A stretch of DNA of 64,000 nt from an uncultured Clostridium sp. Its GTDB lineage: Bacteria > Bacillota > Clostridia > Lachnospirales > Lachnospiraceae. Below, in pieces: positions 7,062-15,382 of the stretch. Made by a program: the position numbers and the translations under genes. Within the stretch, counting starts at the first letter, position 1, and every line of letters begins with the position of its first letter. Where the stretch lies: the NCBI GenBank assembly GCA_900539185.1, contig UQBG01000009.1, forward strand, positions 1-64,000. Reading direction: 5' to 3'. The notes under the pieces are model-generated. The model had not been told where the DNA came from. It made no database searches and saw only the letters and a program-made list of their open reading frames with translations.

Positions 7062-9545
7062 TCACTTTCCTGATTGATTCTCTCGCATAATCACAATCTT
7101 TGCTTCCCTGCCATCTTCCCAGTCTACAGAAAGCTCCTGAATATTCATAATCTTATTCACCCTCTGGATATAGCTCTGCCACTTGATATCCCGCACCGGC
7201 TGTATTCCTTCTCTGGTATAGGTCGGCGTCGGTTCCGAAAGAAATGACCGGCTGTCCATACCCGTTACATCCATACCAAACAGTGTCTCCATCGCTTCAT
7301 TTGCAAATAAAACCTTTCCGGTCTGAACTTCCTTGATAAATACGCACTCTTTCATATAATTATAAGCATTCAGCAGATTGTGGTTTAAGGTATAAACATT
7401 ACTGGTATTCTGCTTGCGCACCAGTATTCCCTGTATAATATCCACTACATCCTGACAGTATGCGATCTCCCGGTCTAAGAAGTTTCGCTTCTCTTGACTA
7501 GCAAAGGTCATACTTCCACACAGTTCTCCGTTTACGACCAGAGCAAACAGCATCATGTCCTTCGATGCGGACTTATTAACCAGATATGCCATCTGTCCGG
7601 ATACCGGATTCTCACCATACACCAGATACCCTTCATCCATCAGCAGATCATTCTGTCTGCAGATCTGAGCCAGTCGCCAGCTCTGCTCCGGATACTCCTG
7701 AAACTCTGCATCCGGCGCCACCGCCTTCGCCATGCAGGTATAGGCCTCTTGCGAACTGTCGCCGTAATATACAACGATGGAAGTCAAATGCAGCAGTTCC
7801 CTTGCCCGATCAATGATCTCCTGTACCGTAGCATGCGCATCACTTCTCATATTTGCAAACGCCTTGGCTAAAATCAGCTGTCCCTCCAGCTCTTCGCTCA
7901 TCGTGCGTTCCGCCAACCGGCTCTTACGGGAATCCATCTCCAGATACCGGTTACTGAAACCAGCCTTCACAACCAGCTCTATCATCTTCTGCAAAGACTC
8001 AATGGAGTTATGTAATCGTGCAACTGCTTCATCATCAAAGGTACAGATCAGGCAGGCAGCTACCATATGATCATCTACGATCAATGGCACCGCCCCAATC
8101 TGTCGTTCAAAGTTATTCTCTTCCAACTCCAGAACATAGTATTTCTTTCGTTCCTCTATGGTCTGCAAAAGCTTCCGGATACGATCCCGGTACTTTGGGT
8201 TCTCCAGAATATCATAGAACTCTCCCAGATGAATCATCGGACCGGTCGGACGGCTTAATCGTTTACTATCCACATTTACTACAACCGCATATAGCTGATT
8301 ATTCGAAGAAAATGCTTCCATAAATCCCTGTACTTCTTCCTTTTCCAGAAACTCCTCCACAATCTTCTCGGTATCCTGTACCTCGCCGTTCATGACATAA
8401 TCCAGCTTTTCTTCCAGTTCTTTCTGATTCTGCAAAATACTTTCTTCGTACTGGTTCTCCTCGGTCACGTCACTGAGCAAAAGCTCAACATCATACATAT
8501 ATTCATCGATCGTCTTTACCGATATACAAAAACGGATCCAACGGATCTTGCCATCCTCTCCTCGGATTCTGCACTTGTCAGTATGATTCGTAACCGGCAT
8601 ACTCTGTGCATTCATCAGGATATCTGTCATCATCTGCCGGTCTTCCGGCACAATATAGTCCGTAAAGCTCTTCCGCCCCTTGCGGAGATCCTCTACATTC
8701 ATACCGATTCCGACCGCATTGGCGGATATATATTTTACCGTTCCTTTTCGGTTCAGATACCGTTTCACAAGCACCACATGATGGCTCTGCTCAATCGCTG
8801 CACGAAGATACTGGTTCTCATCCTTTTCCAGCTTCTCGCCGGTCACATCTATCATAACTGCTTCCATGCTCTCGATTTTTCCCAGCTCATTCCGGTTAAA
8901 ATGTACATTGCATCTCACATAACAGACCTTTCGGCTCTCTGTAACGATCCGATACTCCAGACTGTCATCGGTTCTTCCATCCTTCATTCTCTTGGCAAAG
9001 CTTCCGAGCACCAGATCCAGATCGTCCGGATGCACCAGATCCCGGAACTTTCTCTTTCCTGTGTAGAACTCTTCACACGTATAGCCGTATCGATTTACAT
9101 TCCGGCTAATATAATTCAGCTTCATCTCCTGCTGATCCTCAAACGTCATGTGTGCAAGCACCACATGGCTGTTCTCTATCATCCGCTCCAGCAGCCATGC
9201 ATTCATGCCAAAGCCGGAACGCTGATCAAATAACAGGAAGTACATCCGCTGGCCATCAACCTCAAATTCATTCACCAGTCCGGCTACCGGAAACTCCTTT
9301 GTGCCATTGGACAAAATCAGGTGATGCTCTACAACTGCCTTTCGATCATGAAGTCTGCTAAAAAAGCGGCCGGCATCTGCGATCTTTTCCAGTGAAATCG
9401 TCAATGTCTGCATCTTCTGACCTAAAATCAGCTTTGCCTCATAGTTCATAACCCTTACTGTTCCGGTATCTGCGTCACAGACCACTACCGGGAACTCAAT
9501 TTGCTTTGAAAAATCCTCATAACAGTCATATCGTAACTTGCCCAT
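7062..9545 (-). CDS. Multi-PAS/GAF cytoplasmic receptor without an output domain
   Basis: The protein has 827 residues and no membrane segment. In order I see PAS (about 10-110), PAS (about 120-240, with the PAC-like end MEAVMIDVTGE), PAS (about 250-370, ending LLSDVTEEN), a coiled linker, a GAF-like domain (about 400-545), a second GAF-like domain (about 560-720) and a last PAS (about 735-815, FVKEVQTGKVLFAN-like: FIKEVQTGKVLFANEAM). Related Lachnospiraceae proteins normally continue into GGDEF-EAL or HATPase domains; this one stops at ENQSGK with no such domain and no kinase or cyclase gene downstream. The start at 9545 is chosen because AAAGGA precedes it; the ATG at 9560 overlaps that site. 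The ligand is unknown. Confidence 0.75.
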   Translation of the reverse strand: MGKLRYDCYEDFSKQIEFPVVVCDADTGTVRVMNYEAKLILGQKMQTLTISLEKIADAGRFFSRLHDRKAVVEHHLILSNGTKEFPVAGLVNEFEVDGQRMYFLLFDQRSGFGMNAWLLERMIENSHVVLAHMTFEDQQEMKLNYISRNVNRYGYTCEEFYTGKRKFRDLVHPDDLDLVLGSFAKRMKDGRTDDSLEYRIVTESRKVCYVRCNVHFNRNELGKIESMEAVMIDVTGEKLEKDENQYLRAAIEQSHHVVLVKRYLNRKGTVKYISANAVGIGMNVEDLRKGRKSFTDYIVPEDRQMMTDILMNAQSMPVTNHTDKCRIRGEDGKIRWIRFCISVKTIDEYMYDVELLLSDVTEENQYEESILQNQKELEEKLDYVMNGEVQDTEKIVEEFLEKEEVQGFMEAFSSNNQLYAVVVNVDSKRLSRPTGPMIHLGEFYDILENPKYRDRIRKLLQTIEERKKYYVLELEENNFERQIGAVPLIVDDHMVAACLICTFDDEAVARLHNSIESLQKMIELVVKAGFSNRYLEMDSRKSRLAERTMSEELEGQLILAKAFANMRSDAHATVQEIIDRARELLHLTSIVVYYGDSSQEAYTCMAKAVAPDAEFQEYPEQSWRLAQICRQNDLLMDEGYLVYGENPVSGQMAYLVNKSASKDMMLFALVVNGELCGSMTFASQEKRNFLDREIAYCQDVVDIIQGILVRKQNTSNVYTLNHNLLNAYNYMKECVFIKEVQTGKVLFANEAMETLFGMDVTGMDSRSFLSEPTPTYTREGIQPVRDIKWQSYIQRVNKIMNIQELSVDWEDGREAKIVIMRENQSGK

Positions 9546-9568
9546 ATCGTATCCTTTCATCGTAACAG

Positions 9569-9596
9569 AAAAACTGTCCTGGAATGTCCAGAACAG
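9569..9596 (-). terminator. Terminator after the DivIVA-like gene
   Basis: On the minus strand CTGTTCTGG pairs with CCAGGACAG around a five-base loop and is followed by TTTTTC, 16 bases past the divIVA-like stop and just before the PAS gene start. Confidence 0.7.
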
Positions 9597-9611
9597 CCTG
9601 ATTCACATATC

Positions 9612-10874
9612 CTATATATCTCTATATTCACTGCCAGGCACCGGGATCTCCTCTATACCGGCATCACTGTCCAAACCATCTGAAGCATCCTCTCCGGCAT
9701 CCGTACTGGGAACATCTTTCTCCTCCTGAAATACCGAAAATCCAGCCTCTGCAATCTCCCGCGTCTTGGCACATGCCATCGCCAGATTATCAATCGACAG
9801 CATCATAGCTTCCATATATTCATTTGTATTATCGCACTGCTCCTGTACCCGTAACCGGATCACTGCCGCCTGACGTTCTGCCTCTGCCAACATTCTCTGA
9901 CACTCTTCCTTTGTCGCCTTCTGCAGTTCATCGCAGTCATTCTGTGTTATACGCTGTAGTTCATCACAGTCAGCTTCTGTCTGCGCCATCTTCTCTTCCT
10001 GTGCTGCCTGTGTTTCGGCAATCAGTGTCTGGCGCTGCTGCTCTGCCTGTTCCAAAATCTCCCGACTCTCTGTTTCAGCATCCGATACCACCTTATCTGC
10101 ACGCTCTCTCGCTTCGATCAAAGTCTTTGATATCGCCTCATACTTTCCTGCGTAAGAAGCCTCCTTCTCCCGCATAGAGTCCAGTTCCTGTTGCATATCC
10201 GTATAAGAAGCCAGCTTCTCGGCCGCTTCCTTTTCCTGCTGTTCCAAATGCTTCGCTGCCACTTCTGCCTGCTGCTGCAGCTGATTCTCCAGTTCCTCTC
10301 TCTGCTGTTGCAGCCGTTCCTCCAGTTCTTCCTTCTGCTGTGCCAACTGTGCCTGTAAATCTGCAATCTGCTGTTCCAGTGCTGCCCGTACACTGCCTGT
10401 CTGCTCTTCCTTTTCTGCCTGCACGGCTGCCAGCTGACTCTGGCTATTCTGCCGATCTTCCTCTGCTTTCCGCTTCTCTTCCTCTAACTGTGCAGTCAGA
10501 TCCAGACACTTTCCGGTCTGTTCATCCAGCTTCTGTCTCAGAGCAGTGGCTTCTGCTGTCTTGTCCTCCAGTTTCTCCTGCAATGTCTTCTTTGCTTCTG
10601 CCTCAGACTCCAACTGCTGCTTTATCTTATCTGTCTGTTCAAAGGAACTTTCCAGCTCCAGCTTTAACTTCTCAATATCCTCACTGGCTGCGGTCTTCAC
10701 CTGTTCCTTCGCTACCTGAAGGGATCGAACCGTTTCACTTAACTTCCCGATTGTGGTCTTTAGGTCTGCTATATCGCTCTGATGACTGCGATTTGTCTCA
10801 GCTACATACTCATCAACTACTGCTTTATCGTATCCGCCGAACGATACGGTCTTAAACATCTCATCTCTTGCCAT
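9612..10874 (-). CDS. DivIVA-domain coiled-coil protein
   Basis: The protein has 420 residues. The N-terminus carries a DivIVA/GpsB-like motif (FKTVSFGGYDKAVVDEYVAE), followed by about 300 residues of almost uninterrupted coiled coil rich in Gln, Glu and Ala (QQQREELENQLQQQ), then a short helical part and an acidic tail. DivIVA proteins bind curved membrane at poles and septa and recruit partners. It has its own promoter and terminator, so it is expressed alone. It could equally be a cytoskeletal scaffold for polar structures; its neighbours (flagellin, HIT hydrolase) do not settle this. Confidence 0.7.
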   Translation of the reverse strand: MARDEMFKTVSFGGYDKAVVDEYVAETNRSHQSDIADLKTTIGKLSETVRSLQVAKEQVKTAASEDIEKLKLELESSFEQTDKIKQQLESEAEAKKTLQEKLEDKTAEATALRQKLDEQTGKCLDLTAQLEEEKRKAEEDRQNSQSQLAAVQAEKEEQTGSVRAALEQQIADLQAQLAQQKEELEERLQQQREELENQLQQQAEVAAKHLEQQEKEAAEKLASYTDMQQELDSMREKEASYAGKYEAISKTLIEARERADKVVSDAETESREILEQAEQQRQTLIAETQAAQEEKMAQTEADCDELQRITQNDCDELQKATKEECQRMLAEAERQAAVIRLRVQEQCDNTNEYMEAMMLSIDNLAMACAKTREIAEAGFSVFQEEKDVPSTDAGEDASDGLDSDAGIEEIPVPGSEYRDI

Positions 10875-10910
10875 AATCGAACCTCCTAACGCTTCCTATA
10901 AACTGAGGTA

Positions 10911-10919
10911 ATTATAGCA
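10911..10919 (-). promoter_or_regulatory. Extended -10 promoter of the DivIVA-like gene
   Basis: On the minus strand TGCTATAAT is a perfect extended -10 element 37 bases before the ATG; no good -35 is present, as expected for extended -10 promoters. The gene also has a strong AGGAGG site. Confidence 0.6.
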
Positions 10920-10964
10920 TACCAAAATCCAAAATGCACTATCTAAAACCATTTAAAAACAGAA

Positions 10965-10993
10965 AAAGAGCCTCAAATAGAAGCTCCTTTTAC
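10965..10993 (-). terminator. Terminator after the HIT family gene
   Basis: On the minus strand AGGAGC pairs imperfectly with GCTCTT across a tATTTga loop and runs into TTTTTC, ten bases after the HIT stop codon. Confidence 0.6.
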
Positions 10994-11002
10994 TCAATGA
11001 AT

Positions 11003-11419
11003 TTATATCTTCTTCCGAATCTCTCTTGCCAGTTCCTGAAGGTCTGTGGAATCAGACTCATGCTGTTCCCATGTCAGCTTTATACCATCCCCTTCATATC
11101 TCGGAATCAAATGCAAATGAAAGTGAAATACTGTCTGTCCTGCGATCAGACCATTGTTCTGCACAATATTTAATCCATCACAATGAAGAACATTCTTCAT
11201 CGCTCTTGCCACTTCTGTTGCCAGTGAGAATAGCTTACCCGCCGTTACCGCATCGATATCAAAGATATCCTTAAAATGCTCCTTCGGAATAATCAAAGCA
11301 TGTCCCCGATTCGCCGGTGCCACATCCAGTATTACCCGAAAATCACTGTTCTCATATATTGTAGCTGATGGGATCTCACCATTCGCTATCTTACAAAATA
11401 TGCAATCCTTGTCTGCCAT
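11003..11419 (-). CDS. HIT family nucleoside-phosphate hydrolase/transferase (HinT-like)
   Basis: The protein has 138 residues with the diagnostic histidine triad HFHLHLIPR near residue 99 and the N-terminal zinc site CIFCKIANGEIPS. HIT enzymes of this branch hydrolyse adenosine 5'-phosphoramidates and related nucleotides in the cytoplasm. It is a monocistronic gene with a sigma-A promoter and its own terminator. Confidence 0.9.
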   Translation of the reverse strand: MADKDCIFCKIANGEIPSATIYENSDFRVILDVAPANRGHALIIPKEHFKDIFDIDAVTAGKLFSLATEVARAMKNVLHCDGLNIVQNNGLIAGQTVFHFHLHLIPRYEGDGIKLTWEQHESDSTDLQELAREIRKKI

Positions 11420-11452
11420 TCACTCCGTCCTCCCTTACTAGTCACTTTTACT

Positions 11453-11481
11453 ATTGTAAACCGATTTTGTGAATTTTACAA
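11453..11481 (-). promoter_or_regulatory. Sigma-A promoter of the HIT gene
   Basis: Minus strand TTGTAA (11481-11476), a 17-base spacer and TACAAT (11458-11453) precede the HIT start by about 35 bases. Confidence 0.7.
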
Positions 11482-11498
11482 GGTTAAAATATCAGGAC

Positions 11499-11978
11499 TT
11501 ATGCCTTCAGCCCTCGATTATGCGCTTCCATCGGATCCGAATTCTCATTCAAATATCCTCTTCCGTAGGTCAGCCCCGCATATACCTGCTGGGTATTCTG
11601 CATAAGCGGTGCATCCGTATCTGCCTGATGAATCTCCTGAAAGGCCGCCCGCAGCCGGTTCAGATATTCGATACTCTCTGTCAGATGAACCGGTTGCCGC
11701 TTCACGATAGACATAAGCAGTTGCCGATCGATAAAGAGGTACAGCGACATCACATCACATCCGACCTGTGTATCCATCTTGGACATCTGCATCAGTTGCT
11801 GCAGTCCTGCCTGTGCCTGCTGCAGTTTCCGTTCGTACTCCTCCGTTTCTCCGTTTTCATACGCTTCCCGGCTCTCCTTTATATAGTCCAGCACCATATC
11901 ATATAAAACAACTGCCAGACCGGATGTATTCGCCTGTGTGATCCGCATCGTATAGGTATTGATCTGTTCCTTTGTCAT
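11499..11978 (-). CDS. fliS: Flagellar export chaperone FliS
   Basis: The protein has 159 residues. The helical N-terminus with MTKEQINTYTMRITQANTSGLAVVLYDMVLDYI matches FliS, which binds the disordered C-terminus of flagellin and stops premature polymerisation before export. It starts 15 bases after the flagellin stop codon, so chaperone and substrate are made from one transcript. At 159 residues it is slightly longer than typical FliS (about 120-135), the extra length being C-terminal. Confidence 0.85.
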   Translation of the reverse strand: MTKEQINTYTMRITQANTSGLAVVLYDMVLDYIKESREAYENGETEEYERKLQQAQAGLQQLMQMSKMDTQVGCDVMSLYLFIDRQLLMSIVKRQPVHLTESIEYLNRLRAAFQEIHQADTDAPLMQNTQQVYAGLTYGRGYLNENSDPMEAHNRGLKA

Positions 11979-11993
11979 ACTCTCCTATCCCTT

Positions 11994-13526
11994 CTAACCC
12001 TGCTGCAGAAGCTGTAAGATACTCTCCGGATTTGCATTTGCCTTCGCCAGCATATTGGTGGCTGTCTGTGTCAAAAGGTTCGTCTGCGTATAATTGGTCA
12101 TCTCCTCCGCCATATCACAGTCCATGATATGAGACAGAGAATTCGTCATACTTTCCTCTGATATCTCCAGACTGCTTTCTGTATGCTCCAGCCGGTTCTG
12201 ATATGCTCCCAGCTTTGCTCTGACATCGGATACCTTCTTAATCGCATCATCGACCTTTGAAATTGCTTCCTTTGCATCCTCTCCGGATACTACATTGATC
12301 GTATCCAGTCCCAGCATCTGCGGTGTCATCTGAGGGATCGTTATCGCCATCGTCTCTTCCTGATTGGCTCCGATCTGGAACACCATCTGTCCGGCACTTA
12401 AGACCTCCACCTTCGCATCAAAGGCAGTACTTCCGGATGCTGCTGCCTGAATATCACCACTTCCCATAGCCGCATCTGTAAATGCGGTTCCACAGGCACC
12501 CTGTTTTGCCTCCATAACCATCTTAAAGCCACTGCTATCGGTCACCGTTATCATATTTCCATCACCGGATACCGTCGCTGTTGGCGAGAATCCATCTCCC
12601 AGAGCCGCCTGCACATCCATACCCGTTACAGAGCTGTCCTGAATGCCCAGAATCGCTCCCAGCTTCGGGTTGCTGCAGCTAATATCGATCTTCTCGGACG
12701 ATCCGTAGAAGTCCGACACAATCACAAGCTGTCCACCGTTTCCGAAGCCCTTATCACTCGGTGTATAGCCCGCATTCTCCGGCAGACCGGCCGTAGTATC
12801 TGTACTGTCTGCTACAAATGCCTTATTTCCTGTCCAGTCACACAGATTCTGAATCTGCGTAAATACATCATCTGCTGTGTCACCCTTCTTAATCTCTATC
12901 GTCTCACCATTAATCTTGATCGTACCTTCCTGATCCGCCGTTATGGTATCACCGGCCCCCATTGTGATCGTGCCGCCGGTTACAACCGCCTGTCTGGCAT
13001 CCTGAGAAATATTCAGTTCATACTTATCCAGATTGACAGAATCTGAGATCTCCATTGTCTTCAGTCCCTTTACAACAGCACCGGTATCGATATAGCTGGC
13101 ACGTCCCAGATCCCCGTTCAACAGATTCTTCTGGTTAAACTGTGTAGAATCTGCGATTCTCCGGATCTCATCGTTCATAACATCGATCTCATCCTGAATC
13201 GTCTGCCGATCCTCCGGACAGTTCGTATCATTCGCTGCCTTGACCGCCAGTTCCTTCATACGCTGAAGCATAGCATGCACCTCTGTCAAAGCACCCTCAG
13301 CCGTTTCGATGACAGAGATGCCGTCCCCTGCATTCCGGTTTGCCTGCTGCAATCCCCGGATCTGTGTCCGCATCTTCTGAGAAATCGCCAGGCCGGCCGA
13401 ATCATCCTTTGCGTAATTGATGCGATAGCCGGATGATAGTCTCCGAATCGCTGTCGTCATTGCATCGTTATTTGTATTTAATCGATTATTGGCAATCATT
13501 GCCGTTATATTATGATTAATCCGCAT
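11994..13526 (-). CDS. fliC: Flagellin
   Basis: The protein has 510 residues. Conserved D0/D1 ends (residues 1 to about 140, MRINHNITAMIANNRLN and RRLSSGYRINYAKDDSAGLAIS; and about 425-510, ending ANANPESILQLLQQG) flank a Gly/Thr/Asp-rich variable region of about 280 residues, which forms the exposed D2/D3 part of the filament. The start is ATG 13526 behind AAAGGGG; the extra 18 codons upstream are not flagellin-like and overlap the promoter leader. It has a sigma-D type promoter and is followed by fliS. Confidence 0.95.
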   Translation of the reverse strand: MRINHNITAMIANNRLNTNNDAMTTAIRRLSSGYRINYAKDDSAGLAISQKMRTQIRGLQQANRNAGDGISVIETAEGALTEVHAMLQRMKELAVKAANDTNCPEDRQTIQDEIDVMNDEIRRIADSTQFNQKNLLNGDLGRASYIDTGAVVKGLKTMEISDSVNLDKYELNISQDARQAVVTGGTITMGAGDTITADQEGTIKINGETIEIKKGDTADDVFTQIQNLCDWTGNKAFVADSTDTTAGLPENAGYTPSDKGFGNGGQLVIVSDFYGSSEKIDISCSNPKLGAILGIQDSSVTGMDVQAALGDGFSPTATVSGDGNMITVTDSSGFKMVMEAKQGACGTAFTDAAMGSGDIQAAASGSTAFDAKVEVLSAGQMVFQIGANQEETMAITIPQMTPQMLGLDTINVVSGEDAKEAISKVDDAIKKVSDVRAKLGAYQNRLEHTESSLEISEESMTNSLSHIMDCDMAEEMTNYTQTNLLTQTATNMLAKANANPESILQLLQQG

Positions 13527-13583
13527 TTGATATCTGCACCCCTTTACCTTTATCGTACATAGTTCCACTTGCTTATGCATAAA

Positions 13584-13611
13584 GTATCGGAGATTTCTTC
13601 GGAATTCTTTA
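13584..13611 (-). promoter_or_regulatory. Sigma-D (sigma-28) type promoter of flagellin
   Basis: Minus strand TAAA (13611-13608), 16 bases, then TCCGATAC (13591-13584). This closely matches the Bacillus sigma-D consensus TAAA-N15-GCCGATAT. The -35 overlaps the TAA stop of the upstream hemolysin III gene. Confidence 0.75.
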
Positions 13612-14271
13612 TACCAGATACAAATATACCATCATAAAGTGGCAGAAGCTGCCTCCCATCACAAACAGATGGAAGATCTCGTGCGTTCCAAAAACCGGAT
13701 GCTGTTCATTAAACTTCTGTAGCTTAAGTGCATACAAAACACCTCCGACTGTGTATATGATCCCTCCGATCAACAACCACCGGAAGGCGCCCATCCCAAG
13801 GTTATGAATCAAAAAAGGAGCCGCTACCATACATAACCAACCCATCAGGATATACATAACGGAGGATATCCACTTCGGACAGGTGATCCAGCACAGCTTG
13901 AAGGTGATTCCCAGTGCTGCAATGCTCCAGATCGTAACCAGAAGAATATAACCCAGACGATTCCCGAGCCCGAGGATACAGACCGGAGTATAGGTTCCGG
14001 CAATCAGTACAAAGATCATAGAATGATCCAGCTTTTTGAGAATCTTATTCACTCTGGTCGAGCGGTCAAAGGTATGATAGGTCGTGCTGGCACCATACAA
14101 CAGAATCATACTGACAATAAAGATCCAAGCCGCAGCTACGGTTCCGCTCTGCACGCCGGTATGTGCCTTGATAATCAGTGGAGCTGTGGCAGCAATGGCC
14201 ATAAGCATACCGATAAAATGTGTAATAGCACTCCCAGGATCTTTGATTTTACGAGTTTTAATAGGTTCCAC
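13609..14271 (-). CDS. Hemolysin III family (PAQR-like) membrane protein
   Basis: The protein has 220 residues with seven predicted transmembrane helices and the family motifs: STTYH near residue 71, LDHSMIFVLIAGTYTP near 87, and GTHEIFHLFV near the C-terminus; the conserved His and Asp residues would coordinate a metal in the membrane. Despite the name, most relatives are not toxins and may be ceramidase-like hydrolases. The start is GTG 14271 behind GGGAGG. It is transcribed toward flagellin but its stop overlaps the flagellin promoter. Confidence 0.88.
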   Translation of the reverse strand: MEPIKTRKIKDPGSAITHFIGMLMAIAATAPLIIKAHTGVQSGTVAAAWIFIVSMILLYGASTTYHTFDRSTRVNKILKKLDHSMIFVLIAGTYTPVCILGLGNRLGYILLVTIWSIAALGITFKLCWITCPKWISSVMYILMGWLCMVAAPFLIHNLGMGAFRWLLIGGIIYTVGGVLYALKLQKFNEQHPVFGTHEIFHLFVMGGSFCHFMMVYLYLV

Positions 14272-14422
14272 ATAGATTACCTCCCTGCATAATATATTTT
14301 CAAAGCTTCATCATGTAGTTTTCATTACTACGTTGCGTTGATATGATATTATCATATGTGGTTATTATATGCAAGTTCTATTTTTATTATTTTTAATTTC
14401 TTTTAGCATCTACATGTTTATT

Positions 14423-14452
14423 TTGTTTTTTACACAAATGTGATACGATAAT
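14423..14452 (+). promoter_or_regulatory. Probable sigma-A promoter of the nitrilase-family gene
   Basis: TTGTTT (14423-14428), 18 bases and GATAAT (14447-14452) in an AT-rich stretch about 38 bases before the start codon. An alternative -10, TACGAT, overlaps it. Confidence 0.45.
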
Positions 14453-14489
14453 AAAAAGAAAGAATTATGCTTTGACCGGAGGAAGCCAT

Positions 14490-15278
14490 ATGAAGATTGC
14501 TCTTACACAAATGAATCAGGCATGGGAGACCCCGGATGCCAACCGGGAGCTATGCCGCATTCTGGTACAACAGGCAGCCAACCAGCAGGCAGACTGGATC
14601 ATTTTCCCTGAAATGACTCTCACCGGTTTCACCATGCGGCCGGAAGTTTTTTCTGAGCCGTCGGATGATGACTCGGAAACCAATACCTTTTTCCGTACCC
14701 TTTCCCGGCAATATGCCATCGGCATCGGATATGGAACAATTGTCCGGGATCATTCCTACTATAATCAGCTTCGTCTGGTTCAGCAGGGTACCACTCTCCT
14801 TCAGTATAACAAGATTCATCCATTCTCTTACGGCGAGGAAGCACGGCATTACTGCGGCGGAACCCAGATTCCGACTGCGATCGATCCGGTATCCGGGGCT
14901 GTTGTATCCGGCTTCATTTGCTATGATCTCCGATTCCCGGAGATTTTCCAGATTGCCTCTCGGTCAGCAACCGTCATCTTCGTCATTGCAAGCTGGCCGG
15001 AAAGCCGGATCTCACACTGGCATCTGCTTCTACAGGCAAGAGCCATTGAAAATCAGTGCTACATGATCGGCGTTAACCGTACCGGTACCGGTGGCGGTAT
15101 CCGGTACACTGCGAGCTCCGTCGTATATGATCCGTATGGCAGAAGAATCACTCCGTCCTCAGATGCCGCCCTGATTCCGGTTGACCTTGATCCGGAGCTT
15201 GCCCTGCAGTATCGCCAGACCTTTCCTTTAAAGGCCGATCGTCGGCCGGAGCTTTATACAATTCTTTCAAAAAAATGA
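14490..15278 (+). CDS. Carbon-nitrogen hydrolase (nitrilase superfamily, omega-amidase-like)
   Basis: The protein has 262 residues with the catalytic triad in place: Glu41 (IIFPEMTL), Lys108 (YNKIHPFSYGEE) and Cys144 (GFICYDLRFPEIF). The PFSYGEE and YDLRFPEIF segments resemble the omega-amidase/Nit2 branch, which hydrolyses alpha-ketoglutaramate or similar amides in the cytoplasm, but the substrate is not certain. ATG 14490 follows GGAGG by seven bases; the upstream ATG at 14472 lacks a site. The gene appears monocistronic. Confidence 0.88.
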   Translation: MKIALTQMNQAWETPDANRELCRILVQQAANQQADWIIFPEMTLTGFTMRPEVFSEPSDDDSETNTFFRTLSRQYAIGIGYGTIVRDHSYYNQLRLVQQGTTLLQYNKIHPFSYGEEARHYCGGTQIPTAIDPVSGAVVSGFICYDLRFPEIFQIASRSATVIFVIASWPESRISHWHLLLQARAIENQCYMIGVNRTGTGGGIRYTASSVVYDPYGRRITPSSDAALIPVDLDPELALQYRQTFPLKADRRPELYTILSKK

Positions 15279-15287
15279 TCTATAACA

Positions 15288-15315
15288 TAATGCTTTGCCC
15301 TGTTTTCTCCGACAT
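15288..15315 (+). promoter_or_regulatory. Candidate sigma-D promoter of the 1057-aa protein
   Basis: TAAT (15288-15291), 16 bases, TCCGACAT (15308-15315). It has the same spacing and nearly the same -10 as the flagellin promoter in this window (TAAA-N16-TCCGATAC). It lies about 67 bases before the start codon. Confidence 0.5.
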
Positions 15316-15382
15316 ATATTAATAGAAGTGTCAGAAATCATAAACATCATTTCTGCCTGCAGAAGAAGAAAGAGGGTATCTC

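Noticed and set aside
8583..9233. Long plus-strand open frame of 216 codons opposite the PAS receptor gene
   Set aside because: It is a shadow of the minus-strand gene: no ribosome binding site, no domain, and His/Cys-rich composition typical of antisense reading.
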